Source: Cymbomonas tetramitiformis (Eukaryota > Chlorophyta > Pyramimonadophyceae > Pyramimonadales > Pyramimonadaceae). From it: 64,000 nucleotides of DNA. Position numbers and translations under genes: made by a program. Positions 46,901-54,612 of this stretch are shown here, piece after piece (the stretch's first letter is position 1; each line of letters starts with the position of its first letter). The DNA lies in the NCBI GenBank assembly GCA_001247695.2, contig LGRX02035338.1, positions 1 to 64,000 of the forward strand, read 5' to 3'. Under the pieces are notes generated by a model. That model saw only the letters and a list, made by a program, of their open reading frames with translations. It was not told the DNA's origin and did no database searches.

Positions 46901-47048
46901 GCAAGCGGGTCCCAGAGGTGAAGGCCACGCTCTTGGGATGGGGGCGTTGGCCCCAAGGGTCTCTGCGTCCTCGGGCGCGTCGGGGTTCCACTGGTTCTGA
47001 CCGCTTCTCCAGGGCGGAGAGGGTCTGATCATCAGGGCAAGACCTCAC
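40995..47048 (-). CDS. RE-A2 pol: protease, RT, RNase H, Dam-like methyltransferase, integrase
   Basis: 2017 residues in one frame, continuous with gag except for the TGA at 47088. Approximate residues: peptide-repeat linker 490-545; aspartic protease LIDSGASDNF 640; RT from about 950 with FIDDVVVFS at 1052; RNase H QTDASG at 1204; Dam-like domain 1520-1670 with FDVDACC at 1542 and NPPY at 1577; integrase zinc finger 1770-1820; catalytic D, D, E near 1839, 1905 and 1941. The frame ends early because one base is missing at 41016/41017 compared with RE-A1. There is no ATG near the start; GTG at 47048 is only where the frame is counted from, and translation probably comes from gag by stop suppression. 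Confidence 0.92.
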   Translation of the reverse strand: MRSCPDDQTLSALEKRSEPVEPRRARGRRDPWGQRPHPKSVAFTSGTRLRRTYRSASAPSPPRDDLSSHPLAGSTPFDEPSLPLDDGPAYTQARIEGRRGRRAPRHRPPTMGNNRGEPRDLRPRPRVVLPLPIYQSNLADPRKRLTAWHWKRDLYSLPLEVAMQKVRRALRKSPEAAKDLVDKMSERVRSRVHSGSRSPKERVNRANQLAERIRIAREPQDRKEGHQRIALWHLLSHDGHQQVPEPSNASSHDLYAAWRELSPAEQQKAIATSSPDSSPGSRLWEKEGARRAAARSSTSLCTLDTEVGTIPGTAGDVGLPGAWCSLHAVHQYKMRKLGPSPLGASPPSSSLAEPTTETTSSHHDDAPATPGGNPEGSSYCSEAEETSAPSSLCFTQQMTTVRTHEADEAPPCLDSHPIAEDPEVMEEESSVNSLCFTQQMAAAGTPEARTDHQSSHQLAHNSPTGSPQHDEDPLTHGSLINSVATHASPTTSGTTHVSPTVSGTTHVSPTTSGTTHVSSTTSDTTHVSPTTSDTTHVSPTSSECTSAGTLLTASADNLVSHPTEDVDLLDEEFYAACRQTLEECREASDNLLPNLKCKSIRTDGGVQWKTDIEGTLAAAHDEEGPLLLVFYATLRGHTVKVLIDSGASDNFISEQSAKRCGLTTRAGSEMRVTLADGSVKITGATAYAKFNTHTTTGTYTENALALRILPLGIQVDVILGGRWLRSHSPVTLGYEGNGSVSFLRKSRSGKIGDRVTITGCSPGKASGDRSPKGTACAGLVDEVFLTPAQLKKYLVYAETQKLRGNDDPEIQPAWLMVAEKSPDDTASAFAATAIDSENAEPAADTEDAEVSPEWTLKFQDFWGEEYKKEMTTALPNIDGLRHDPQDEANINLDPELSKKGPPCQRIYKKSAEELRQLRERVETLMSKGYIRPSSSPYAAPCLMVPKPGNPKELRLVIDYRLLNRQTVKDKYPLPDIQMMFDEMQGAKFFSSFDAVDGFWQVPMAPGDVEKTAFTTQMGSYEWLVMPQGLQNSPSQYQRRMQRALGHLPFVRIFIDDVVVFSNTAAEHYEHVKQLLLTCREKGVFLKRSKCQLLKKSLRFLGHCISADGCRPQHDKVAAVRDWPELETVTHVRQFLGLAGYYRRFIHCFSEIAQPLTRLTKSDVPWEWGPMQQWAFEELKKALTSAPVLALPNIKGAADGTAPFVVQTDASGIALGGVPMQDNGDGLGLRVIAYESRQFSAAEQNYHTGERELGALHHCTTVTWRHYLIFTNFRIQGDHRPLEWLMEPGRELSRRQARWYMDLVEVGVPRMEYIKGALLLVPDALSRRPDFKDKDVREGLKEAGVIDPTSDLPKDPLATLESEYFSSSPPAAHPHWAQTVDCWLSAVETLSVAEQAMDMGETIALVNPKLYKGMKEDHLDFDMPEWPAADSAKPVEAPHKPPDRAPPRIRITRSMSRAGKASTTPAPPQLASPKTRTPTSRADASEALTEKVPTSSPTPQQAPQQSTPSPVLHPQKRRAPPEDSQNWRVRAEYSSKYAEKFGPFDVDACCDFGGRNRQADRFWTDCLSEKWRGLRVWCNPPYNSKCITVEAILNKYIAEWKADPENTSAVFVLPDHQSKLPAWRKLFRKANMQIVEVIPTHDDKGEPNQFFENPDGRAFDLRWPVLIVHAPPAKPQPARVRHPRTAPAVIRTGEAADFRDAASQQSDSKFLRALKAEYTREGTLRSLREKVKAAPHQCLQDFRLVGEVVWRTAAGRYQLVLGEDSPLREVVIRHAHESLSSGHTGRDKTLERVLRRFYWRGAAEDVGTWVASCAVCQSVRPRGTYPDGLLNPHSIPNRPWQDVAVDFVTGLPVSERGNDAFVAFTCKLTKMVHVVPMNFGDSSAAVVARIYFDSVWRLHGAPMKIVSDRDPRFQDAFWQELMRLMGVKVARTTPYNPRSDGQAEHSNRVIEDMLRSFVDANVEDWDLFTTNVEFAINDSRSESTGFTPFELVFGFSPLSQLDLFLEAAQSTADDELGE

Positions 47049-47087
47049 TTCCTCGAAGGGCAGGGTCTGGGGCTGGCCGCCGGCCAG

Positions 47088-47090
47088 TCA
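47088..47090 (-). promoter_or_regulatory. In-frame UGA between RE-A2 gag and pol
   Basis: Identical TGA-CTG context to RE-A1 (814-816), with gag and pol in the same phase (3504 bases between counted starts). Conservation in two copies argues for a functional leaky stop rather than a mutation. Confidence 0.65.
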
Positions 47091-50000
47091 TTCATCGCTC
47101 TCCACCGGGGGAAGGCCGGCGTCACCCTCCACAAGCTCGATGCCCGCAAGGGCCGCCAGGGTCTGGTAGCTCTGCTCGTCCTCACAGGTAGCAAGAGCCA
47201 AGACCTCCTCGGAGAACTCCTCTGGGACGCCATCCACCGAGGAGATGATGTCCTCCTGCTGCTCGATGGCCCAAACGACGGCGGCTACAAACCCAGGGGA
47301 GTTCGCCAGTCGAGCGGGTGCATTGGCCCTCCACTCCTTGAGTTTAGCCTCGTCCGTACAGTTACGGACGATGTGCTCCGCAGAGCCGCAGGCGAAGCAC
47401 CGGCGGACTTTCGGAGCGTCGGGGCGGGAGAGGCCAGGTGGTGGTGGCAAAGGAGTCACTGCCGCGGCGACGGTGGTGGCAGGCCCGTTCTCCAGCATGG
47501 CAAGAGCTGGGCGGCTCGAAGAGGGGGTACGCCTGTAGAAGGGGGTGCGAGGTGGTGGGTTAGCGAAGGAAACAGCACGGGGAGGACGGTCTTGAGAGCG
47601 CCTCTGAGCCGCCTCCGTGTCAATGTCACTCTCCACCTCCTCAGCAACTTCCCGAATCTTCAACAAGGCGTTGTGGGTGCCTGGGATGTCGTCAGCAACG
47701 GCCTTCCTCTCCCACTCTTCTGGTTTGGAGACATCCAAGTGGATGGCTCTCAGGCGCCGCATCACCTTGGGTGCATATTTCAGCCCCCGGCGGTACGTAG
47801 AGAGCATCGACAGGTTGGTCATCTCCACGCAATTGGGGACTCTGCCGGCCAGGAAGTTGACGGAGGCCATGCGGGTCTCCAGTCGCGAGAAATACTCCGC
47901 CGCGGTCTCGTTCACCGCCTGCTTCAGGGCAATGGCCTCGCCGTGTGCGTTCTCCAGGTAGGCCTGCGTCAGAGAGCACACCGCCAGATCGCTGAAGAAC
48001 ACGTCCAGCTCCCCGTAGCGTTGGTGCCAAGCTTGCTCGGACCCAAAGGTCCCCGCCGCGCGCTCCAAGAACTTTCTCTGCTGGTCTTGAAGAGTGTACT
48101 CCTTGAAGCTCCAAAGAAGGCTTGACACACTCGCCTGGTACTCTGATACTGATGGCGTACAACTGGGAGTGGTCAGTGCTTCGATCACGATGGCCTCCTG
48201 GAATACCTTCCGCACCATGTGGGAGTAGTGCTCCAACTGCGTCAGGAGGCCCTCCTTGTCGGCCGATTTTGTGTCGGACGCGGAGCGGGGGAACCTGGTG
48301 ACGCTCTTGACCAGCTTTAGCACCATCTCTTTGGTCTTGTGCTCCAGGCGGACCTCGTCTGGAGATGCTCGCAGGTTAGTGCCCTGCGGCAGACGGACGA
48401 TGCCTGGAACAAAGGGGGTGGCGCTGGGAGAGAGCACGGGGTTCGCAGCGGCGGCAGAGTGAACGGGGTTCGCGGCAGCGGCAAGTGAACGGGGAATGGG
48501 GAAACGGGCAGGAGGTGGTGGTCCCGGGGCATGCGCGGGCGGAGGCGCAGGCGCGGGATTTGTGGGGACTGCGGTCGGAGTGGGCGGTAATGTAGGGGCT
48601 GATGGTGGTGCGGGGAGTGGGAGAGGTGTATGGAAGGGCAGGGGTGTGGATGGTTGTGCGGCCACCACGCTCATGCTCCGGTACCAATCGGAGTTGCTGA
48701 CCTCCGACCACGCGGCGAGCCCGTCCTGATCGAAGTTCTGCATCTCCGACTCCCGCGCAGTAGCAGGGATCCACTCCCACACTGGCTGCCCCATGCTGGT
48801 AGACCGCACATTGGCCGCGGCTGGGTCCCCCATTGCCATATCCATGACCTCGCGGTCGACCATGAGGACCCAGGTCTCCACACGAGGGTTGGTAAGGGGT
48901 AGGGGTGCATGGTGTAGCCGGCCCCCCATGCGCGCATATGCAGTCAGCGGCGCTCCCAGCAGGTGCATGATCCTGAACAAGATGGCGTCGCCCTGCACCC
49001 CAGCCCGGCGGCGTTCGTCCCATGGTAGGGAGACGGTTGCCGCGCCTCGCACCCCAGCTGACTGGTGCACCCACAATGACCCACCATCGTGGGTGACGAA
49101 GAGGGCTCTGACCTCTGGGTACTGAGGGTAGGAGGGCTCTGGTGCGGGATCGTCAGGGGGATCCTGAGGTGGATCACTAGGGGGGCCTGGTGGCGAGTCG
49201 CTTGGACTGGAGTCTCTGGGCTCTGAGTCGGGATTGCCACCGCCGTGCACCACCGTCTCCATCGACTGCCGCCGGCGGGCCACCATCATGTTATGGGGAT
49301 TTGGCCGGCCCTGGGTGGGAGGTTCGGCGGGAGCGGTCTCAGCGGCGGTCTGAGGCACTGGAGGGGTTACGCTGGCGACGGCGTCTGCCTCGTGTAGATG
49401 GTCCGCCGTCAGGCCCTGTGCGCTGCCCTGAGGGTCGCCTGGTGGGGAGGCTCCTGCCGATGCCGTCGCACCAGGCAGCGCGAGTCCTCTCGAGAGCACC
49501 GCGGAGATGTCCAGGGCCTGTACTGCCGCCAGGACTTCTCTGCGAATGTGTTCACTTCGGCTGCTCGCGTCCGAGTCGGAGCCGGACCTGTGGGCGGCCC
49601 TCCGCCTGCGCTCAGCCCGTGCCTGCGTGCTTCGGCTGCCTCTGGTCCCCGTGCTGGTGCGGCTGATGTCCGTACCGGAGTCGGGGTCAGAGTGATCAGG
49701 TGCGTGGCTTGGGCCTGGAAGATGCTTGCCATGTGTCGCAGGGCCCGAAGATGCCCTTCGGGAACGCCGACGCCGGCGAGTCTCTGAGGTTGTCGCCACC
49801 GCGGGAAGGTGACGCACCAAGAGCTGGGTACCGCCCAAGACGTTCTGCTGAACCCCGCTGTCAAGGGGTACCTGCAGAGGGTCCGGCAGGGCCGCGGCGC
49901 CGATGCTGATGAAGTGCTGCAGCGATGAGGGATCCGCGCCTGAGTCATGAAGCGCGGAGGTGGCTGGTGCCAGCTGATGGGGCTGCTGTGGTCGATGTTG

Positions 50001-50510
50001 CGGCTGTTGTGGCGGCTGCGGTTGCTGTTGCTGCTGCTGCTGCTGCTGCTGCTGTTGCTGCTGTAGCTGCTGCTGCTGTAACTGCTGCTGCTGTAACTGC
50101 TGCTGCATCGGTTCCAGTGGCTGCTGTTGAAGCCACTGCTGTTGCTGCTGCTGGTACGCGAGCCACTGCTGCTGCTGCTGTAGCTGTTGTTGGAACGGTG
50201 TGGGATATGCGCCCACGGGGTGATGGGTTCCCAGTGTGAACGGCACTGGTGATACTCCCCCAGCGAGGGGCGCTGATTGGGGCAATACCCAATTGACGCC
50301 GTTCCATACAGCCTGTGCGGGGGTGCCATCCGGCATAGTATAAGGGCGGGGCACCGCTGTGTAGGGCATGGTGGTGCCTGGATGTGGAATGGGGTGAGCG
50401 GAAGCGTAAGCGGCGGGCGATGGGAAGGTGAGGGGCGAGAACAATGGGGGGCGTGACGGCTCTGCACTGACCCCCATGCTGGGAAAGGACTCTGATATAT
50501 GTTGCGACAT
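47088..50510 (-). CDS. RE-A2 gag
   Basis: I place the start at the ATG reading MSQHISESFPSMG (50510), because the further-upstream in-frame codon at 50552 is TTG. The product is about 1140 residues, long for gag. The N-terminal third has a Gln-rich tract from CAG-type repeats (about 50000-50190) and long Pro/Ser/Ala-rich disordered stretches. The centre and C-terminal half include LARAAG-like helical capsid sequence (ETAAEYFSRLETRMAS). A zinc knuckle C-x2-C-x4-H-x4-C lies near 47350-47400. It would assemble the particle and bind the RNA. The Gln tract may vary between copies. The overlapping antisense frames are shadows of the GC-rich repeats. Confidence 0.88.
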   Translation of the reverse strand: MSQHISESFPSMGVSAEPSRPPLFSPLTFPSPAAYASAHPIPHPGTTMPYTAVPRPYTMPDGTPAQAVWNGVNWVLPQSAPLAGGVSPVPFTLGTHHPVGAYPTPFQQQLQQQQQWLAYQQQQQQWLQQQPLEPMQQQLQQQQLQQQQLQQQQQQQQQQQQQQPQPPQQPQHRPQQPHQLAPATSALHDSGADPSSLQHFISIGAAALPDPLQVPLDSGVQQNVLGGTQLLVRHLPAVATTSETRRRRRSRRASSGPATHGKHLPGPSHAPDHSDPDSGTDISRTSTGTRGSRSTQARAERRRRAAHRSGSDSDASSRSEHIRREVLAAVQALDISAVLSRGLALPGATASAGASPPGDPQGSAQGLTADHLHEADAVASVTPPVPQTAAETAPAEPPTQGRPNPHNMMVARRRQSMETVVHGGGNPDSEPRDSSPSDSPPGPPSDPPQDPPDDPAPEPSYPQYPEVRALFVTHDGGSLWVHQSAGVRGAATVSLPWDERRRAGVQGDAILFRIMHLLGAPLTAYARMGGRLHHAPLPLTNPRVETWVLMVDREVMDMAMGDPAAANVRSTSMGQPVWEWIPATARESEMQNFDQDGLAAWSEVSNSDWYRSMSVVAAQPSTPLPFHTPLPLPAPPSAPTLPPTPTAVPTNPAPAPPPAHAPGPPPPARFPIPRSLAAAANPVHSAAAANPVLSPSATPFVPGIVRLPQGTNLRASPDEVRLEHKTKEMVLKLVKSVTRFPRSASDTKSADKEGLLTQLEHYSHMVRKVFQEAIVIEALTTPSCTPSVSEYQASVSSLLWSFKEYTLQDQQRKFLERAAGTFGSEQAWHQRYGELDVFFSDLAVCSLTQAYLENAHGEAIALKQAVNETAAEYFSRLETRMASVNFLAGRVPNCVEMTNLSMLSTYRRGLKYAPKVMRRLRAIHLDVSKPEEWERKAVADDIPGTHNALLKIREVAEEVESDIDTEAAQRRSQDRPPRAVSFANPPPRTPFYRRTPSSSRPALAMLENGPATTVAAAVTPLPPPPGLSRPDAPKVRRCFACGSAEHIVRNCTDEAKLKEWRANAPARLANSPGFVAAVVWAIEQQEDIISSVDGVPEEFSEEVLALATCEDEQSYQTLAALAGIELVEGDAGLPPVESDE

Positions 50511-51741
50511 ACTGGCTGCTGAGCTGATCAGATCGCACACTGGGTGTGGCAAAAGCCACAGGTGAGCAGAAGGTAGGAAGTGCTCGCCTTTATTTATTCA
50601 GTGTCGCTTTCGTGAGGGGGGGAAGGAGGAGGTGAAGGTGTAGGGCTGACTTCTGGAGACGGTGGAGCGTCGGCCAAGGTTTCACCAGGAAGCACCGGTA
50701 TTGCTGGGTGGTAAGGGTCCGGGTAGTTGAAGACAAAACCCGTGAACCCCTGGTAGTACCACTCACGGTAGTGGCGCGCTGGTGGGATAGCCAGGGTGTA
50801 TGCTGTCCAGGCGCTCAGTTGTCTTCCACCTCGTCGTCTGAAGAGGAGGGTGAAGGTGGGAGGGGGCCCTCTGGGGAGTTATCGAAGGCTCCTGCTGGTG
50901 GGAAGGTGGGGTCTGGTTGAAATAACCACTTGAGGGGTCCCTGTTTCCACCACTCTCTTCTGTGCTTTTGTGGGGAAACTGCCATACACTGGCGTACTCA
51001 AAATTTCGCCAGGGCTCCGCGACACAGATTTCAAGTGCCTAAGTATGCAGGCAGAGGTCAAGAAACTGCAACCAGAAAGCTCAGCAAGGTCCCAGAAGGT
51101 AACCGGACTTCGTACACTCCAGAAATATTCCAGCCAGAGAGTAAACCAGAGGTGTCCAGAAACTGTCCAGGAACTGTCCAGAAACCACTAAAAGCGCTGT
51201 TTTGAGTGGCTTTCCCAACTGCTGGTGGCCGTGAGGGCGGTATTGAGGGGTTCTAGGCTGTCCTATGGGGTCTGGGGATAGAGTTTTTGGTGGTGGGGGC
51301 TACTGTGGAAGGTTTTGGGGTAGGCTGAAAACGGGCTAAAACGGCTATTTTGGGCTGTTTTTGGCTGTTTTTCGCCTTTTTAAGGCTCTAGAAAGTGAGT
51401 TATGAGGTTTTCCTGGCTACTATAAACCGGGGAAAGCCTTTAGGGTGCTCCCTGACGGTTGTTTGTAGCCTGGGGCAGACTTGGAGTTTAAGATCGGAAA
51501 ACGAATCTTGACTTTTCTGAGCCTGGTTGGGCCCCCACTGTTAAGGGAACGTTATACTGATGTTTTGTGACTTTTGGGAGCAGTATATGGATTCCTTCTT
51601 TGAAAAAAAATGGCTTTTCTGACGTAAAAGTTGCGCAAAGTTTCCCAAAAGTATGAGTCTCCCCCCGCAGTATAACGGAAGTTACGGTAACGCCGTGGTT
51701 GAACGCGCGGAGGTGTTCAAGTAACGCTCATTGATACCAAT
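50511..51741 (-). other. RE-A2 leader with tRNA primer-binding site
   Basis: A non-coding leader of about 1.2 kb separates the 5' LTR from gag. Adjacent to the LTR, at 51728-51739 on the minus strand, is TTGGTATCAATGAGC, of which TGGTATCA matches the usual initiator tRNA-Met primer site. The rest should contain packaging and leader signals; no long frame is convincing. Confidence 0.75.
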
Positions 51742-52433
51742 TGTGCCTGGGGCACTACGACAGATGCTCGGAAATATGTTTTTGATTGAACGTGCAAAGG
51801 TACACAATTCGGATTTTATAATATACTGGATCAGGGCCAGATTGAGGTACAAACGATAATTCGGTTCCGAGTTCTGAAGGCTAAACACTTCTCAAGTGCT
51901 CTACTTATTCACTCGTCACTCAGGTTGCAGGGTCAACCACTCGAGAGCCGATGTCACACTTCGGCTCAACGTTCAGTTCCCGATCCGATCTCATTTCTAA
52001 TTCCGATTCATCATTCTCGATTCAGATGTTATGCCGACAGGCTGACACGATGACTGCCCCACAGTACTGTCATACTACTGTACTGTCATACTGTCATACT
52101 GTCATAGCGTCATACTGTCATACTGTCATAACCTTAATATCTGATATTCGATTTCATTGTCTTTTCAACCCCGATGCGAATCTGACCATTCTTCGAGGGT
52201 CTGACTGAGTTCCACGATGACACCCCCCACAGTACTGTCATACTACTATAGTGTCATAGTGTCATACTGTCATAGTGTCATAGTGTCATACTGTCATACC
52301 CCGGACATCTGGTATTCATTCTCATCGTGATTTCAAGCCCAATTTCACTGTCATCGTGCCAATCCCAGATTACCCCCGATGACACACATACAGACGCATA
52401 GGCATATCGGCTCACGCTGTGCCTCCGGGCACA
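51742..52433 (-). repeat. 5' LTR of RE-A2 (692 bp)
   Basis: Same ends and length as the 3' LTR; about three base differences were noticed (for example GGC for GCC near 51880 and CAG for CGG near 52391). In the element sense it should hold the promoter. The GTCAT unit arrays are at 52065-52130 and 52230-52300. Confidence 0.95.
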
Positions 52434-52804
52434 GCAGCTGAGAGAGAAATTGGGAGCAGACACGATGTTATTGCCTGCGGACGTGGGCCCACACCGGGCA
52501 GTGAGACCGGGACGTGAACATCCATGGCAGGCGCTTATTACGTCGCGACAGATTGCCAGAAAGGAGGGGACCATGGGGGATCTCCCAGACAGAGTGGCGT
52601 GGGGAAGTCAGGCAGAACTGAGCAGGGTGATCACACACTTGATGCCAGGACATTGGCATGATGGCCACCGCATCATCCTGAGCCGAAAGTGTTCAGAGCA
52701 GCACACTCGTGCGAGGAGCTTACGGAAGGCAGCTACAGTGCAGGCCATGAGCCCGGAGGAGGTGCAGAGGAGGGGGGACGTTACTCAGTTGAACAGAGCC
52801 CAAG
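52434..52804 (+). pseudogene. RE-B polyprotein, segment after RE-A2
   Basis: From CTG at 52438 the integrase-PHD frame continues: LREKLGADTM, then WHDGHRIILSRKCSEQH and MSPEEVQRRGDVTQLN. It is about 120 residues with no recognised fold, probably a linker between PHD and the last methyltransferase-like domain. The frame meets the hAT MITE at 52805 and would stop shortly inside it. Confidence 0.75.
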
Positions 52805-53093
52805 CAGGGTAGAAGTCTTCCCAAATTCTTTACGGCCCGTAAACTATATTTCCGCTGGCCCGCTTTCGGCCAAAAAGGTCAAGGAAGAACAATGCCCGCC
52901 GCAGGCGCGAAATTTTGAAATTAAGTATGGGGGTTTGATAAAAAGTAGCAAAGAATGCCTATATTTTTGGCCGAAGTTTGGCCGGCTCATATTTTTGTGC
53001 GGTCCGGGGGCGAAAGCCCCTTCGGCCCGGTTTCGGCCCGGAGCGAGCTTCTGCGGCCCCGGGCCGGCCCGCCACGGTAAGACTTCTACCCTG
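52805..53093. mobile_element. hAT-type MITE, 289 bp
   Basis: The ends are CAGGGTAGAAGTCTT and AAGACTTCTACCCTG, exact inverted repeats of 15 bp. AGCCCAAG is duplicated at 52797-52804 and 53094-53101. CAGGG termini with an 8-bp duplication are typical of hAT. The interior is GC-rich near the right end with GGCCC runs. It is non-coding. Confidence 0.93.
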
Positions 53094-53101
53094 AGCCCAA
53101 G

Positions 53102-53739
53102 TAAAGATTGCCAGTCAGCTGGACTGGGGCTTGGAACTGGTGATGACGGTTCCTCAAGAAGTTAGACGCCTGGCGCACGAGGTGAGTTGGAAGAAGATCG
53201 TACAGGTCTGGGACCCGTGGGCTGGTACAGGTGTGATTGGCAAGGTGATGGCACTGGAGTGGCCTCACTTGAAGTTCATGAACAACGATTGGAATCCGCA
53301 GTTGAAATGGCCTGAAGCCCTCAATGCACTACAGCCGGGCAACTATCGTGCTTGGAAGGAGAAGTATGGAGTATGTGATGCGGTGATAACCTCACCTTGG
53401 TTCGCCGTACTGGATATTGCATTGCCATTGGCAGTGCTGGCCCGCAGAGTGGTGGCTTGCATTCACGTGCCATCGCACTATATGACAGACATGACAGAGA
53501 GCAGGGCGCAATACTTTCGCAAACTGTGTCATGCTGGACGCTTGCATGTGATTGGACACTTGGAGCATGGGCCCATAGGTAGAAGATGTATGTGGGTGAT
53601 GGTGTTTCAAAACCCTTTGACGCGAGCAAGGATGCTACGAGGAGGAGAAGCCACTGGAGTGGGTATGTTTACTTTCAGCATGGGCAAGTTCGCGCTGGAT
53701 GGTGCTACAACAGAAGATGTTGAACAAGCTCTTATCTAA
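53102..53739 (+). pseudogene. RE-B C-terminal methyltransferase-like domain
   Basis: Continues the polyprotein frame after the MITE (VKIASQLDWGLEL...). Motif I is VWDPWAGTGVIGK (near 53210). The acidic strand end is FMNNDWNP (near 53278), and the motif IV position reads AVITSPWFAVLDIALPLA (near 53385). This is the Rossmann layout of amino-methyltransferases, with SPWF in place of DPPY, NPPY or SPPW. The altered catalytic loop makes activity doubtful, but in family terms it is closest to N6-adenine or N4-cytosine enzymes. About 210 residues, ending ATTEDVEQALI before TAA at 53737-53739. Confidence 0.65.
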
Positions 53740-53774
53740 TGTCTGTGCTACCAGTGGCAGCTACAGATGGGGGA

Positions 53775-53994
53775 TGTTGATGAGAAAAAGAGCTTGTATA
53801 GGAAGCTAAAGGCAGTTATCAAAAATTTTGAACTTTTGTGTGGTTACAGTAAGAGGTTTACTGCACAGTGACATAAGACAATGTATATAGTACCGAGCTG
53901 GTGTTATGGGGATACTGACAATAAGTAAGACTGTTTGGTAGTAGGACTAGATAGTCGTGCTTCATAAGGACACGTCGTGCATAAGTTCGCGACA
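53775..53994 (+). repeat. 220-bp direct repeat D1 before RE-B 3' LTR
   Basis: TGTTGATGAG...GCGACA, preceded by a purine run (AGATGGGGGA). It is repeated at 54388-54612. One frame reads EKKSLYRKLKAVIKNFELL to FTAQ-stop and is kept in both copies, so the repeat may carry the end of a coding sequence. Confidence 0.75.
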
Positions 53995-53996
53995 GC

Positions 53997-54387
53997 TGTC
54001 ATAAACCGCGGCTTGTCGTGTACCTTAGTCGGGTCGTGACACCTGGGACAGTAGTCCCTGTGACGAACATATGACACGCGCAGCACAATACGCGCGAGCG
54101 GTTACAGCAGTGACAGGGTACGGAAGTACGGATGGGTGTTACATCTTATTTGGAGGTAGCAACTGTAATATGTAGGGCGGCGTAGCAGAGTGAGGCGGAC
54201 GCTCATTTTTGTTTTGCCTTCGTAACCGTGAGTTCCAAAAAAGGAAGTGCTTGCTCAGACCGCGAAAACAACAGTGTTATGATATAGCAATTTATGATAT
54301 ATGGTATTCTTTTGCTTGTGAAGTTGTGGATTCTGTGGACTTGTGCTTAAATATTGGCGTCAGAACTGCATACTGCAGTATTTTACA
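53997..54387 (+). repeat. 3' LTR of RE-B (391 bp)
   Basis: TGTCATAAACCGCGG...CAGTATTTTACA, the same length as the 5' LTR without its insertion. It is bracketed by the D repeats, which is unusual. Confidence 0.75.
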
Positions 54388-54612
54388 TGTTGAGAAAAAG
54401 AGCTTGTATAGGAAGCTAAAGGCAGTTATCAAATTTTTTGAACTTTTGTGTGGTTACAATAAGAGGTTTACTGCACAGTGACATAAGACAATGACACAAT
54501 GTATATAGTACCGAGTTGGTGTTATAGGGACACTGACAATAAGTAAGACTGTTTGGTAGTAGGACTAGATAGTCGTGCTTCATAAGGACACGTCGTGCAT
54601 AAGTTCGCGACA
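54388..54612 (+). repeat. 225-bp direct repeat D2 after RE-B 3' LTR
   Basis: Second copy of 53775-53994 with small indels (for example an extra GACACAAT near 54490). Confidence 0.75.

Larger units (their letters stand above)
38598..52433 (-). mobile_element. RE-A copy 2: complete gypsy-type retrotransposon nested in RE-B
   Basis: Full structure on the minus strand: 5' LTR 51742-52433, primer site at 51728-51739, leader, gag 50510-47088, pol from 47087, polypurine tract 39303-39291, 3' LTR 38598-39289. The flanking 5-mer GCAGC (38593-38597 and 52434-52438) is the target duplication. The two LTRs are both 692 bp with about three differences seen by eye, so insertion was recent. The only clear damage is a one-base deletion at 41016/41017 relative to RE-A1. 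It is a near-intact member of the family with all enzyme motifs present. Confidence 0.96.
26171..54387 (+). mobile_element. RE-B: gypsy-type retrotransposon with DNMT3-like gene, heavily nested
   Basis: A repeat of exactly 391 bp (TGTCA...TTTTACA) occurs at both ends, the left copy carrying a 539-bp insertion. Inside, on the + strand, are a gag-like region, an acidic frame, RNase H, DNMT3-like C5 methyltransferase, integrase, PHD finger, linker and a methyltransferase-like domain. Four elements are nested: 26527-27065, 27982-32849, 38598-52433 and 52805-53093. Without them the element is about 8.7 kb. Protease and RT domains are not visible; they were probably deleted near 34400-34640. No matching 5-bp duplication flanks the LTRs, so the boundaries are less certain than for RE-A2. 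Confidence 0.75.

Noticed and set aside
49925..50239. Ala/Val-rich frame opposite the gag Gln tract
   Set aside because: It is the antisense reading of the CAG-type repeat in gag.
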